64,000 nucleotides of DNA from Cristatella mucedo (taxonomy: Eukaryota > Bryozoa > Phylactolaemata > Cristatellidae): positions 1,170,001 through 1,234,000 of the forward strand of contig WPIO01000036.1 in assembly GCA_009760855.2 (NCBI GenBank), given 5' to 3'. Below, piece by piece: positions 1 to 28,164 of this stretch (its first letter is position 1; every line of letters starts with the position of its first letter). A program made the position numbers and the translations under genes. The notes under the pieces are model-generated. The model did not search any database, was not told the origin of the DNA, and worked only from the letters and a program-made list of their open reading frames with translations.

Positions 1-93
1 TTCGATCGCATTTCCTTTGCAGAAAATGTAAAACGCCTAGAGAGAGATTGGGTTCTATAAAGGCGCTTTATCAAGTGCATTGTTATTGTTATT
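1..93 (+). mobile_element. LINE-A 3' tail fragment
   Basis: This is the 3' untranslated end of the most common LINE in the window (LINE-A). It shows the conserved 'GCAGAAAATGTAAA' box, the GCGCC arm of the terminal hairpin and a GTTATT-type tail. The rest of the element lies upstream of the window. A second LINE-A fragment starts directly after it. Confidence 0.75.
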
Positions 94-583
94 AGGTTGC
101 TCCATTCTTTGGCTCCAAATTACCTATCAGATCTACTGCCCCATAAGACTAAGAATCGTACCACCCATTTTTTTGGATTTAACTGTTTACCCATATCTCG
201 TACAAATCTCAAATCCGTGAGAGACCGTGCCTTTAGTTCATATGCGCCCAAAGCCTTGAACTCACTCCCGACCTGCGTCACGACATCTCTTGACTTGTTC
301 ACATTTAACAAGAAATTAAAAATGCATCTATTTATGACAGCATTTAGTGGGTCCCTGTGATTCATCCTTTATGTGGTTATGCGTGCTGACACTGTGCATG
401 CTGCCACTTACCGCACTTGCATGGTAACCCTGTGTATGTCATCCATAACCATATTATTCTTGTTGTTTATTCAGCATACTACCACTAGCCACTCGATCGT
501 GCTTCCTTTGCAGCAAATATAAAACGCCTAGAAATAGATTGAGTTTTATGAGGGAACTATATCTAGTGTATTATAATTAATCT
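94..583 (+). mobile_element. LINE-A 3' end: reverse transcriptase C-terminus plus 3' UTR
   Basis: A frame at 97-360 (first codon TTG, so not a true start) encodes the end of a CR1/L2-type ORF2 product, with the motifs SLAPNYLSDLLPH, FSSYAPKALNSLPTCV and TAFSGSL before the stop. The family usually reads AFSSYAPKAWNSLP at this point. The 3' UTR follows and ends near 583 without a clear ATT-repeat tail. It is 5' truncated and non-functional. Confidence 0.85.
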
Positions 584-1149
584 TAATGAGGAACCCTAAA
601 TCCCGAGCGCATAATGACGGCCGGACTACAGCACTACTAATACACCGAGAAAAGTTTCCTAGTCCAGCCGCAAGTTTGGATTGGCTTTTAAATAGAAGTT
701 TGATTTTGTCCTCGTTTAGGGTAAGTTTCGAGAAAATCTTGAGTAAATTGGTCCAACAATAGAATACTTTCGTTGGTACCGTTAAAATACTTTTTTGAAA
801 TTAGATCTGAAGTTTTACAGATTTCCACGTAAAGGCAAGACTTTGAAAAATCTTTATGCAAGACATATCAACCCCTGAAGTAACCTGGAGAAACACATCT
901 CTAAATTACAAAGTTACCAATCTCCATGTCCATATGTGACTTTTTTCCCAACTTAGTGAGTCTTAGTACATCGAGATAAATGCTTGCGGCTTGTTGAGGG
1001 ACATGTTTGTGACTTTTAAACTACATATTTACACACTCGTTTTGTGCCTGCAATATTTTCTTTTCAATGAGTTTTTCAAGCTGCTTAGAGACAATTCATT
1101 CTTATCAACCCTTCCTTTTTGGTCCAAGGTTCTCGATGAGAAAAATTGA
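584..1149. other. No recognisable feature
   Basis: This AT-leaning stretch has no ORF of note and no repeat family I could match elsewhere in the window. Confidence 0.5.
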
Positions 1150-1830
1150 CCTCTCCGATTAATCTAAGCGATCGCCTCTACGACTGCCGCTACGATAGCG
1201 TAAGGTGTTGGCAAACTCTACGCTTGATCCGTGCTCTAGCTTAAGTGCCAGATGCAACTCGCTCGAGCTGCTACGCAGCGCGATTTTGAGCTCGGAGACG
1301 GAACGCTGCCCCGAGAAAGTACGTGACGATTGCATTTGAAGATCGATATGACTACTACAACGATGACATGCTCGCATGCCGACGCAATCCAGTGGCGAAC
1401 ATGAACGTGACTATCGGACCACGTCACGTGACTATCACACCCATAGCGTGCAGGAATAGCCTATGCACAAACAGTCGACCGCGTCCGCAGACTGTCGGTG
1501 GCCATCGCCAAGTGCGTCATTTTCCTCGCTTGCATTCATACGCACTCCGCTGAATGCTGATCGCCTGGACCGGCAACTCGTGGCCAAAGCCTCTTCGTAT
1601 CCTTCCCTGGAGCGCAGCATAATTTCGGCCATGTGTCTCTCACTCAAAGTGAAGGCTTCCGTCGCTCGCCGCTTCGAGCGTAAGAATTTTAATCTGCCGC
1701 ACCTCGAGCCGTCCTCGTTCGCAAGATTAACCAGGTGCGTTCGGATTTCTCATGATGCGAATGCAGCGGCTGCCCAGCGCCCGGAGCTCTCTTGGCTCAA
1801 GTTGAGAATCTGCCTCAAGTCTCCATAAGG
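1150..1830. other. GC-rich patch with short overlapping ORFs, unassigned
   Basis: The base composition rises relative to both flanks and short frames are open on both strands, for example 1463-1828 (+, 121 codons) and 1435-1647 (-, 70 codons, first codon TTG). None shows a family motif, signal peptide or splice-bounded exon that I can defend. A CACGTG E-box lies near 1430. This could be a decayed exon or a repeat. I do not assign a function. Confidence 0.25.
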
Positions 1831-1964
1831 GCGCAGCCAGGATTTTAGTGCTGAGAGGGGGGCTAATCCCAGCCTTCAGGGGCTTGTCACAAGGTCAAAA
1901 TGTACTCGGAAAATATGTGTGTTCTAACTGTGTGCTCTGAGGCGTGTTAGCCGAGCCAGCTTTA

Positions 1965-2060
1965 AGGTGTTAGCTCCGCCAGGATTCGTCAGGCGTCCGC
2001 AAGGGCTGGCACCCTTAGCATGCGCTTTGTTTTACGATGAGGACTTTAGTCTAGAGTCAC
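1965..2060 (+). repeat. Unclassified interspersed repeat, copy 1
   Basis: The core, with the landmarks CGTCAGGCGTC, GGCTGGCACCC and GAGGACTTTAG, can be aligned by eye with 5195-5265 and 13140-13240. The copies are diverged (perhaps 65-75% identical), so the family assignment is tentative. No coding frame is evident. Confidence 0.35.
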
Positions 2061-2069
2061 TACTCATTC

Positions 2070-2215
2070 GCATAATAATAATAATAATTATAATGCACTT
2101 GATAAAGCGCCTTCAGAGAACTCAATCTCTTTCTAGGCGCTTTACATTTGCTGCAAAGGGAAACGCGATTGAATCGTGAGTAATATTATGCTTGATAAAC
2201 TATATGAATAACGCG
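2070..2215 (-). mobile_element. LINE-A 3' tail fragment, minus strand
   Basis: It begins with ATAATAATAATAATTAT and the reverse complement of the terminal hairpin (AAAGCGCC ... GGCGCTTT). The box TTTGCTGCAAA and 'ATGCTTGATAAAC' then follow, as in the other minus-strand tails at 28165, 44703 and 51560. It is severely 5' truncated. Confidence 0.75.
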
Positions 2216-2534
2216 GGACCAGTCTGTCTGCAGCCAAGTGAAATGCTGATTACCTGATTGTCTTACAACCTAGGGACTCAGAGGACGCATCGAAGCACCG
2301 CATCTTTGCCACGACGGCTGTCGGCGATCAAAGGGAAGACGTGATTGCTACAATGACTGCAACGAAGAAGGCGTCTGGAAATCTTCGGTAGTCATTCTTG
2401 TAAATTTTTAGAGCCTAACAATGTGGCTAAGCAAAATATTGACTCCTACCACTGTCGAAACCGAAACAATGACCTAAGGCTAATGACATATTAATGATAT
2501 TGCTCTCTGCCAGTATATCTCCGATACAGCCTCT

Positions 2535-2640
2535 ATTATCTAGCGGCAGAAGGAGCTGTCACCAGCACTGGCTGTGGCAATGATAGAGCACCCACTGCAT
2601 GAATCGAATCCACGCCCTGGGTCGTGAGGAGCGAGCACCC
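2535..2640 (-). mobile_element. SINE1 fragment (tRNA-like head), degenerate
   Basis: Reading the minus strand gives CTCACGACCCAGGGCGTGG, then an ATTCGATTC B-box-like motif and a GCCACAGCCAGTGCTGGTGA body. This is a diverged match to the SINE1 copies at 20178 and 30105. Confidence 0.4.
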
Positions 2641-4189
2641 GGAAGTCGAAGACCCGGAGCCAAATCCGGCCCCCTGTAGTTGTCGAATAGACGGTTCTTC
2701 GTTTAATGGCACGGACTTGTTTTGGATGCACGGTGTATTGATTCTCCTGCTCCTCTTTTGCCGATATGCATGTTTGCAAGGTCTCGCCGGAATACGTGTT
2801 TCTACGTGCGGCGCATCTGTGCAGCCACTAAGACTCGTTGGCTTTGCTTTGTGACGCGTCAGTTAGAACTAACGCAACGTGCTGCGTTCTCGTCGAAAAC
2901 GCCTTCGATGCAGCAGCCGCGACAGATCGTTGATAAGATTTTGTGCCAGATGTGTTGGAAATTTGCTGAGGACTTCTAGGTGGGCATGTTGTGCTAGTCT
3001 TATCCCTTGCGACACCGTCGATGAGCAATGCACCCAAAGCGGGCCTTCGATCTTGGACGGCAATGCAGCATGCGATGCTCAAAAAATCTAGCGGCTAAGA
3101 GCTGAGCTGGCTGACCTTAATCTGCTCAAATTCAAGATAGACGGAAAGCAGTGGCTGGACTTCATTAAATTAAAGGGCAGCGGGCCTTGAGTGAATTGAA
3201 GAAGGATGCGGCGCCGAACTTGAGCGAATTGTGGGTAGCTGCTTACTCTCAGCAGCTCAACGGTTAATACTCACAGCTGGCGAGTATCGATTGAATTGTG
3301 GTATTGAGGACATCATTGCTCTCGGTGCAGATACACGAGATGTGCAACCAAAGCTTAGTAACATTGTTCTTGTAACTTTAATCTGCTAGCAGCATAAGTC
3401 CGGTATGAATAAGCTTTATAAGCAGATCCTTAAGCTAAGCTTTTTAAGCAGATGAAAATTCACAGGGCTACAGACAGTAGCAGGAGCAACGGCAAATTTC
3501 AAAGATGTCAAAAGCGATAGAGTTTATTAACATTGCTGAAAACAGCAGGCCTTGGTTGAAGTTTCGTAAGGTGAAATCGGAGATCTGAGATTAGGATTTT
3601 ACCAGAGAGTGTGGAGCTGACGGGGGGGGGGCTGATATGCGTGAGTGGTACCTTAGCCTTGACTGAAGGCGATTAACATAACGATCGTTCTAACTGCTTG
3701 GAGTTGCTGCCTTCAGCAGACACTGTGGCTTTTGTAGCTTGCTTTGAGTGTTTTTAGCTTGCTCTGAATGCCTGTCCAACTGTAGGCTCTGGTGATTATT
3801 TTAATGGCTATCAAACTTAAATCCTTCGATCTTGGAGAGTCTAGTTTTACTCATAGCTAAAAAGAGAAAACCTCAACCTCAACCTCAAAATGGGCTCGCC
3901 CGTAGCACATGTTCCCAATCTGAGTGCTTTCTTCCAAAGTTAGCTTTCGTGTAACGACCACACTTGCCCCTCAATCACGTCTATCGACAATCAGCTCTTC
4001 AGAATTGCAAAATTCTTGCCAGCCTAAAATAGAGAAACCGCTACCGGGCCACGCAATTTAGACATTCCTTTTCGACTTCTGGAGCTAACCATTCAAAAGT
4101 CTTCTGGCTCGTGCAATAAGACGCTTAGAGACACTGCTAAACTTTGCCGTTAGACTTGCCTGTCGTAAACCTCGCGCTTGCCGCGAAAC
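2641..4189. other. No recognisable feature
   Basis: Several short overlapping frames exist on both strands between 2.5 and 3.1 kb, none with a family motif. A G9 run lies near 3621. I see no gene and no match to the repeats defined elsewhere in the window. Confidence 0.4.
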
Positions 4190-4985
4190 ACCACTACGTA
4201 CCGACTCAATGGGTCCCCGTCAAGCAGCTTATGAAATTAAGGGTGCTGTCGCTTACTTTTAAGTCTCTCTGTTCTCTTGCTCCTGATAACTTCCGCAACT
4301 CACTGCTCGCTGGCCTACCAGCATGTGCGATCAGGCGATTGCAGCTGGCGCAAAACTCCGCAGCTAGGCTTGTCTGTTATGAGCGTCGCAGTTGCCACAC
4401 CACACCACTTCTCACCGACCTGCACTGGCTACCAGTCAAGCAACGGATCGACTTCAAGGTTTTGTCGCTCACTTTTAGGTCACTTCATTCTTTGGCTCCA
4501 GCCTATCTCTCAGATCTACTCCCCCATCAGGCTAAGCATCGTACCACCCGCTTTTTGGAATCCAACAATCTGCAAATACCCCGTACAAACCTCAGATCCT
4601 TTGGAGACCGTGCATTTAGTTCGTATGCTCCCAAAGCCTGGAACTCCCTCCCGACCTGCGTCAGAACATCCCCTGACCTGACCACATTTAAAAAAAAAAT
4701 TTAAAAACACACCTATTTAGGACAGCATTTAGTGGGTCCCTGTGATTCGTCCTTGATGTGCTTATGCGTGCTGACACTGTGCATGCTGCCACTAACCACA
4801 TTTGCATGCTGACCCTGTGCGTGTCACCCCTAACCATATTATTCATTTTGTTTGTTTATCAAGCATGATTTTACTCATCATTCAATTGCATTTCCCTTTG
4901 CAGCAAATGTAAAGCGCCTAGAGAGAGATTAAGTTCTCTGAGGGCGCTTTATCAATTGCATTTTTATTATTATTATTATTATCAG
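4190..4985 (+). mobile_element. LINE-A 3' end, two joined fragments
   Basis: The frame 4144-4704 reads through two overlapping pieces of the same ORF2 C-terminus. First comes a diverged WVPVKQ...RVLSLTFKSLCSLAPD, then an abrupt switch back to NSLLAGLPACAIRRL...LHWLPVKQRIDFKVLSLTF, so one segment is represented twice. The frame breaks in a nine-base A run near 4690. The 3' UTR holds a textbook hairpin (AAGCGCC at 4912-4918, GGGCGCTT at 4942-4949) and ends in TTATTATTATTATTA. Family placement is CR1/L2-type from LHWLPVKQRIDFK and APKAWNSLP. Confidence 0.85.
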
Positions 4986-5194
4986 CCTTGACCTTTTTTA
5001 TTTCCACAGCTCCAGGTATTAGGTGCGACTCGCTTGTCAAGACCAAAGTACAGCTAGATGGCCGTCACTAACGTCAATTTCACCTTCAGTGTTAGGGTAT
5101 GGGCCCTCTTGCTTGTTGCCTCACTCTGCATAGGTACAACAACTGCGACTCGCGACTGCGATTAGCCTCGCACGAGTTGAGGAGTACACAAATC

Positions 5195-5265
5195 GATCGG
5201 TCGGGCGTCTGGAGGGACTAGCACCCGTTACGTGTCGCTGCGATTTTGGCGAAAGAACTTTCTCT
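5195..5265 (+). repeat. Unclassified interspersed repeat, copy 2
   Basis: It shares GGTCGGGCGTCTG and GACTAGCACCC with the repeats at 1965 and 13140. It is short and diverged. Confidence 0.3.
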
Positions 5266-7190
5266 GTCAGGAGCCGCCACATTTCCTCGCATTTAATTTC
5301 GCCGTTTGCTGTCCATGACCCTATTTACATTAACGAACCAGTTCTGGCTCTCAAGACCCGAGTACAGCCCAAACCGGATGCTGCCTAAGTTAGGATAATG
5401 ATGCAACCTGCTGGCAAGACTACCGTTACTTAGCAAGTAATGATAAATATTGTTTGATATGCAATATAGTGCCTGGCATATGCAATCGGGATCATAGAAG
5501 GAATTCATACAGGTTTCTATGGTGAAAGCCAGACTTCTTTCAAACTAATTAATCATCAAGGTCCGCCTCGGTCGTCCAAAGCACCTCGAAATTACCTCTA
5601 AACGACTACAGCTCACCTCACATCTAACAGACAGCACGTGCGTAACTTTTTTTTTTATTATACGGTCCCCACGTCCTTATCAAAAAGCAACCAAGCTCGA
5701 CGCTCTGACGAAACTCAGCTCCATCGTACTCCGATAGAGCACCGGGTCTACATTCTCCGTAGCCTGCTGAGATGCAGGTGTCCACTGATTAATACCACTC
5801 TTGTGTGACCTAGTGTTAATGCGTCACAGCTTTCTGCTCACCTGCTCAGTTGCCGATTGCAATTGCACTCCAACTAAAACTGGTTTCGATCTCGCAATCG
5901 TCTCGACAGCAGCATTGCCACGACTTCTGTCCACTTTGGTATTGCAATGCCCCGCGATTGTGAACTATGTGCGTAACCGCTGTACATCAGCTACGAACTT
6001 TGAGCTTGGCCGCTGACTTCAAGCTGAGAACCGCTTATAAAATAAATAAAATAGCTTCGATAACCCGAGGCTTATGAGTAGAGCAATTTATGATTATGTA
6101 TAAATGAGTTCATCGCATGACTTACGACCAGGCCATTTGATAAGGCCAGAGCCCGACCGCAGTCTCGCTCTTGGAGTAAAGGCCTGCCGGCCGATGTGTC
6201 GTAGCACCCTGGGTCGATATTGAGAAGGCATGCCAACTCCTAACGAGGTACACCAATACTGTGCTAGCCTCACTCCCCGCCCCGCCCCCTGGCGGAAGCT
6301 GGACGCCCTGTGGACTTTCCTTCTGCTCAGTTTGGACTAGCTATGCCGGGCCAGGATGGTGCCTGCCTTACTGCTTGCGTCCACGCAGAAGGCTGTGGTG
6401 CTGCGTCTCAGCCGCTGGATGTACTGGCGCAGCACTGTTTGCTCGGCTTCCGATAGAGAAGCCCGTCTACAGTCGCCGTCGCCATCTGAAATGCGTTTTC
6501 TGCTAGCTATTGTCATCCTCATCATTATTGAATTCGACTCAGCTAGTTGCCTGGGCTATTCGGCTGCCGACACTCATTCCCTGCTTCAAGCAAGCCTCGC
6601 GTTAGAGCTCGAGAACTCTCTTAAACGCTGTGTGGATAGTGAGTCCTACCTGTTTTGGCGCCAAAACCACACACTCGTACATTCTACAACTTTGACGCCT
6701 GCCGGGAATTACCACAATTACTTCCAACGCCATATTGCAACTCAGTTGAGCCGTTTTCTCCGCGTTCTCACTTCCGGTCGGTAGGTGGCCATTCAAACAT
6801 TTCACGTATTTGAAGCCTTCCATTTGGCTGCTTACTATGTCTCCACTTTACCTGGCGTCTCCCACTTATCGCCCGAGGAGCAGCCACAAAGACTTTGCCG
6901 ATAGATGGGCTCAGCCTCTCCATCGCGTGAGTAGCACGAAGCACCAGTGCACGTGACAAATCCTAAACACGCACAGCGAGCATGCAGTCCATCAGCCGAA
7001 GCCATTTTGTAGTTGCAGTGCATTATCGCTACGCCGTTAAGTTAGTTAGGCTACTGGAGATCCGCCAGCCTCAGTTTTTGTTACCGTTCGCGAAATGCAT
7101 TCTCCAACTTCCGGGTTAGCAGGCTGGAAATTCAAAATAGAATTAGCAGCGTGCAGCGCTTGACCGGAGATCGGTGGCAATGGTAAGAAT
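5266..7190. other. No confident gene
   Basis: Apart from a weak signal-peptide-like ORF at 6491-6784, this stretch has only short unrelated frames and no repeat I could identify. Confidence 0.4.
6491..6784 (+). CDS. Weak candidate ORF with signal-peptide-like N-terminus (97 aa)
   Basis: From the ATG at 6491 the frame encodes a hydrophobic N-terminus (MRFLLAIVILIIIEF) followed by DSASCLGYS, which resembles a cleavable signal peptide. A polar tail of about 75 residues has one NHT sequon and only one further cysteine. The hydrophobic core comes from a low-complexity TCATCCTCATCATTATT tract, so it may be accidental. There is no paralogue in the window and no family match. I would not treat it as a gene without transcript support. 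Confidence 0.13.
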   Translation: MRFLLAIVILIIIEFDSASCLGYSAADTHSLLQASLALELENSLKRCVDSESYLFWRQNHTLVHSTTLTPAGNYHNYFQRHIATQLSRFLRVLTSGR

Positions 7191-7292
7191 AGTAATAATC
7201 AACGTGTAAGACATTTCTGCAGCACCCCCATGGATCTAAATCTCTTTCTAGGCACTTTACACATGATGTAAAAAAAATATGTCAAACAATGG

Positions 7293-7462
7293 TGAGCCGT
7301 GATGGCTTAACAGCTAAGGTGTTTGCTTTTCACGACCTCGGTCGCGAGGTCACGGGTTCGAATCCAGTGGTGGGAGATATTTTGTCGCCGCTGCAAATGG
7401 TGGTGATATCCGTAAAGGATCTTCTGTTGCTATACAAAAGAGACTTTAAAATCAGCTAGTAT
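7293..7462 (+). mobile_element. SINE1 (tRNA-derived head)
   Basis: The head starts GAGCCGTGATGGC (A-box region) and has a GGTTCGAATCC B box at 7355-7365, as in a Pol III promoter. A shared body follows: CGCCGCTGCAAATGGTGGTGATA, CCGTAAAGGATCTTCTGTTGCTATAC. Other copies are at 20178, 30105, 37026, 52386, 12301 and 60085. It is not a tRNA gene because no acceptor stem closes around the head. Confidence 0.75.
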
Positions 7463-7717
7463 ATGCTTTGTGATAACATAAGCAGCGTTAGCACGCATTA
7501 GCATATATTAGGCAGTTCATACGCACCCAGCCAATGCCATAGGAAACATGTACGATTTTAACTTCTGTTTTATTTTGATCAAGTCAGAGATTTTGTGAAG
7601 GCTGTCGGAAGTTAATTCCAGGCATTTAAGCGTACAAACTAGGGGCTCGGTCTCCTTAGGATCTGAGGTTGGCTCGAGGCACACTTATGTAACTTGAGTC
7701 CGAAGAGCGTATGTTAT

Positions 7718-8225
7718 GATGATAATAATAATAATAATACTAACAAGAATAACACATTTTTATAGTGTGCTCAGAGAACCTAGGGATTTTCTAGGCACTT
7801 TTCACACGCTGTAAAGAAAGCATGGCTGAATGGTGAGTGGTAGTAGGCACGACGTCAACAAAAATAGCATGGTTTATAGGTTGTATGCACAGGGTCAACA
7901 TGCAAGTATGGTTAGGGCAGCGTGCACAGAATCATGACGCAAAGGCACGCAAAGGACGAATCCCAAGGACCCACTATATGCTGTGATACACAAATAGGTT
8001 TTAATTTTTCTTTTAAATGTCGTTAAATAAGGGGCGTCGTAACGTTAGTCAGGGGCGAGTTCCAGGCTTTTGGCAGCATACAACTGAAGGCACTGTCTCC
8101 ATAGGATATGAGGTTCGTACGAAGTGTATATAAATGATTTGATTCAGAAAAGCTGGTGGTATGGTGTCTAGCTTAGAGATCTGCTAGGTAGACTGGAGCC
8201 AGAGAATAAAGGGACATACAAGTTA
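7718..8225 (-). mobile_element. LINE-A 3' end, minus strand
   Basis: The 3' tail (ATAATAATAATAATA near 7722) comes first in plus coordinates. The UTR follows, then the reverse complement of the ORF2 C-terminus (GGCGTCGTAACG ... TTCCAGGCTTTTGGCAGCATA). It is heavily mutated and 5' truncated. It abuts the next copy at about 8240. Confidence 0.7.
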
Positions 8226-8239
8226 GTGACAACAAGTTT

Positions 8240-10808
8240 ATATTAATAATTGCATTACAATTGCATAGCACCATCAGATAACTTAATCTCTTTCTTGGCC
8301 GTTAATATTTGCTGCAAAGCAAGCGTGACCGAATGGCTCCCGGTAGCATGCTCAATTTTTTTTAAAGCATAACATTGTTATATGTGAAATGCATAGGGTT
8401 ACATAAAAATCTAGGTTTGTGACCACATGCACATTGTCAGCATGCATAAGTACACAAAGGATTAATCTTATGGAACCACTTAATGCTGTGATAAACCGAT
8501 ACGTTGTAGCTTATTTTAAATGTGGTCATGTGAGGGGATATTGTGACGCCAGTCCGGAGTGAGCTCCAGGCTTTGGGAGCATACAAACTATAGGCATGGT
8601 CTCCAAAAGATTTGAGATTTACACGAAGTGTAGGTAAGCAATTCGATTTAGATAAGCGGGTGGTACGCTGCTTAGCCTGGTGGGGCAGTAGGCCTGATAG
8701 GTAGGCTGGAGCCAAAGAATGAAGGGACCTAGAGGTGAGTGACAGAACCTTGAATTAGATGCGCAGCTTGACTGGGGGCCGGCGCAGGTCAGCTAGAAGT
8801 GGTGTGATGTGGCAACAGCGACACTCGCGACAGAAAGCCTAGCTGCAGGGTTTTTTACCAGCTGCAAGCGCCCGATTGCACAGGCAGGTAGACCAGCAAG
8901 CAGTGAGTTACAGAAATCAAGACCGGATGTAAAAAATGCATGCACCAATTTAGATGTAGTATCCCTGTCTAAGCAATCCTGAATTTTGGCAATGTTATCC
9001 AGCTTAAAGTAGGCAGACTTGACTGTGGTGCTGATGTGATCGTCTAATGAAAGGTCACGTTAGAACATGACACCTAAATTGTGTGCAGATTCAACAGGAT
9101 GTATGCTGGCAGAGCCGATTTTTAGCGTTAAACTTTCCAATTTCTGAATCACACTTGCTTCGCCCATAACTAGTAAGTTGGTTTTATCACCATTCAATTT
9201 AAGAAAGTGTGCTGCCCACCCATGTGTGGATGTAATCAATGGATGCAACAAGGGAGCTGAGAGAATTCGACTTGCTTAAGGACTGGGAGGGATCAAAGCA
9301 AAGGTACAACTGAGTGTCATCTGCATAGACGTGAAAGCCTAGATTGTACCTGACAATCACGCTGGCTAGTGGGAGAGTGCAGATCTTGAGAAGAAGCGGA
9401 CGATGCATAGAGCCACGAGGTGCCACCGTGCTTCAGGGATTTCTCGGGTGATCATTGTCCGTTTATATCAGTGCTCTTGAGTCTTTCAATGAGATGGGAC
9501 CTAAACCAATGTAGTGCTGTGGCCAGTGATGCCCAGGCAAGATGAGAAGTGGTTGAGAAGGCCGATGTGACTGATAGTATCAAAGCTGCCGAAAGATCAA
9601 GAAAAACAGGCAGAGAGACCATAATTCAGTCAGTATTCCCTAAGAAGATCATTATACACCAATGCATCGCTGAATCTTTGGGGCAATTAGCTCTAAAAAC
9701 CGACAGGAAATTACTAGCTAGGTTCGAATTTTTTAACTATGAGTGATGCCGGTAATCCACAACTCGTTAGAATGATAGACAAGAGACTGGGCGGAAGTTG
9801 CTCAAGTTCTCCTGGTCTATTGTTTTTTTCTTAAGTACAGCCTAAGTCTAAAGCCTTAAGTAGTGGCCCAAGTTCATCCTTTTTGAAGGTGCTGGGACTT
9901 AATCTGAGGCTAATGACATATTTATAGTTTCATTTATGCACGGAAGCAGTAGATCTATGCACCGTAGAAGCAGGCAAGTAGAAATAGGGTCTAGAGCAGT
10001 AGTTGGCTTCTTTGATTTGGGTATGTATTTCAGGGTGAGGTCTCTCGTGGCCTCCTTGAATTTAGACATCAAGGTTGCCCACGGAGTTGAGAGACATGAG
10101 TCTGGAAGGACTGTTGCCACCCTTGGGATGGACTCTTGGATATTTTCTATCTTGCCGACAAATAATCTTAAGAAGCGATCAGTAAGATGACCACCAGGAT
10201 CACTAGGTAAGGGGCTAATCTGGAAGCGGTTAAGGAAATGGTTGATCGTAGATACCAGGATTTTTGGATTGTAAATATGTGATTCAACACTTTTTTATAG
10301 AAGCTAGACTCGGCCTTTGCTAAAATCAATTGGTATCATCTGCAATAATTCTCGTATGCCTGTCGATGGAGAGTCAATCCTGATCTTTTGCATGCTTTTT
10401 CAAGGTTGTTCTTAGTACACCTAGCTAGTTTAATGCATGCCGTAAACCATATACCGTCTGGGAGAGAACGCACAGTGTGCTTTTTTAGAGGTGCAAACTA
10501 GTCGAGCATTCAGCTAGTGTCGTGTTCTAGCAATCTACCGATGATGACAGGTCGTAAGGGGAATTGAGCAGCAGGGGCGAAGAAGATATTCTCGAGTGGA
10601 CAGCCTATATCTCAAGTCTCTTGAGGTTTCGGGATTCATGGGTAGTTTTAGATGCGTAGATGCGGGCACACTGTAGACTGAATGAGATCGGCATGTGGTC
10701 AGAGAGGCAGAATTTGGTTATAATAGATGATGATGATGATAGAGTATGGTAGTAGGAGCAGATTTGGTCGAGTGTGTGACCATTGATTTGACTAGGATGC
10801 AGTTACTG
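8240..10808 (-). mobile_element. LINE-A long copy: endonuclease end, RT and C-terminal region (pseudogenised)
   Basis: This is the longest LINE-A copy. Read from 10808 downward on the minus strand it gives GHTLDQICSYY and SDHMPISFSLQC (the C-terminal SDH motif of the APE-type endonuclease). Next is a linker with RQAYENYC and FVGKIENIQESI, then the RT start (LLLRCIDLLLPCINETINMSLAS, 9899-10120). The catalytic FHVYADDTQLYL follows, with YADD at 9316-9327, then LKLNGDKTNLLVMG, ESAHNLGVMF and the APKAWSSL C-terminus (8437-8715). The order and motifs are those of CR1/L2-group ORF2. Several frameshifts and stops split it, so it is dead. ORF1 is not recognisable. Confidence 0.88.
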
Positions 10809-11175
10809 AGAACAAGTTCTAATCGGTAGACTGGAGCAAGAGAACAAAGGAGCGTCAGAGTGAGTCGCAAGAAGACCTTCAAGTCGATGCGCTGCCTGAT
10901 GGGGAGCCAGTGCAGATCGGTGACCGTTGGTGCAAGAAGATGGTTTCGAGGTTCGCACCGGACAAGCGGAAGTTGTGCACTGACTGCAAGTTGTTTTATA
11001 GCATGGGACGGAAGACCCTCGAATATTATGAGGCAAAAGTCTAAACTAGACGTTACAAAGGCACGGACCATATTGGATACAGTAATCTGGTCTAAGCAGG
11101 CCCTTAAATTTTCATTGTTACGTTGCTGAAAGTAGACCGCCTGACTTGTGGGGCAGACACGGTCATAGGTCAATT
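10808..11175 (-). mobile_element. LINE-A RT C-terminal fragment, minus strand
   Basis: The minus-strand frame 10718-11173 contains AFVTSSLDFCLIIFEGLPSHAIKQL and LHWLPIRQRIDLKV, the region just downstream of the RT domain. Its junction with the endonuclease part of the previous copy at about 10808 is abrupt, so these are two separate insertions or a rearrangement. Confidence 0.75.
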
Positions 11176-11385
11176 TGGAACAGGACTACCAGAGTGGGTC
11201 CAGACACCGCTGGAGATATACTGGCAGAGAGTAATTCGATTACTAGGTTTCCAATTTCTGAGTAATGCTAATGAGATGGTAGGCTGATCGTTGGTGGCTT
11301 CGGTGGAGTTGGCACGCAGCCGGATTTCAGGACTGACTTTGGGCTCAACAGCCGCTTTACTATTCTGCCACCATCAGCGGAAGGC

Positions 11386-27396
<16,011 letters not shown>

Positions 27397-27474
27397 TGAG
27401 CACAAATTGGAGTCGGTCGCACTGATTGGGGCTTCGCAGCAGCACACCGCTACGCTTCTAAATGGCAATGTCAA

Positions 27475-27480
27475 AATAAA
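27475..27480 (+). terminator. METTL27: Candidate polyadenylation signal AATAAA
   Basis: AATAAA lies 78 bp past the METTL27-like stop codon and is the first consensus signal downstream. Confidence 0.55.
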
Positions 27481-28164
27481 AAATTTAAAACGCGTGCTTT
27501 CAACTAAATACAGCGAATTGCAGCGCGAAGGTGGTGGCGCTACTGGATCGATTGTGAAGTCGCACAATCAAGGCTCACTGCGTTACAACGAACGACCGAC
27601 TAATCAGCCGCATGATAAGTAGAGGACCTCACAGCTGTGTTGAAGCTCGTAGCGGCGTCAAAAACCGTGTCATCAAGCTTGCTCTGACATACTGAATGGC
27701 ACGAATGATGCATGAATTAAATAGAGACAAGACGTCTGCCTATGTGCATCTAAACGTTTCGGAAGTTCTCTTGTTTCATTGCAATTAAGAAGAACTGTCT
27801 TGAGCAGCTTTACACTGTAATACGACTGAAGTCTTGGCAGATTGCCACTCCTCTGTCAAGTGCGTAAGGCTGACTACTAAGCTGGAGAGAACTTATTAAT
27901 TAAGCGAGTGCAATTAAACAGGGGCAATCCAGTGAGAATAGTCCGGATCCTGACGACGATTTCAACGGGCAGCTCATCATCTCTATTTCACGACGAAATT
28001 GCAGATATTACCGCCGCCGCCATAAAGTCCACTCCGACTAAAAAGCGATTATCATGCAGTCGCAACCTATGACCTTCCTTAAAAGATTTTACGAGATTTT
28101 TGCATGTAATGTGGCTACTTTAACTGGTTCTGGTAAAAATAACCCGTCTCCTGAAAACCCTATA

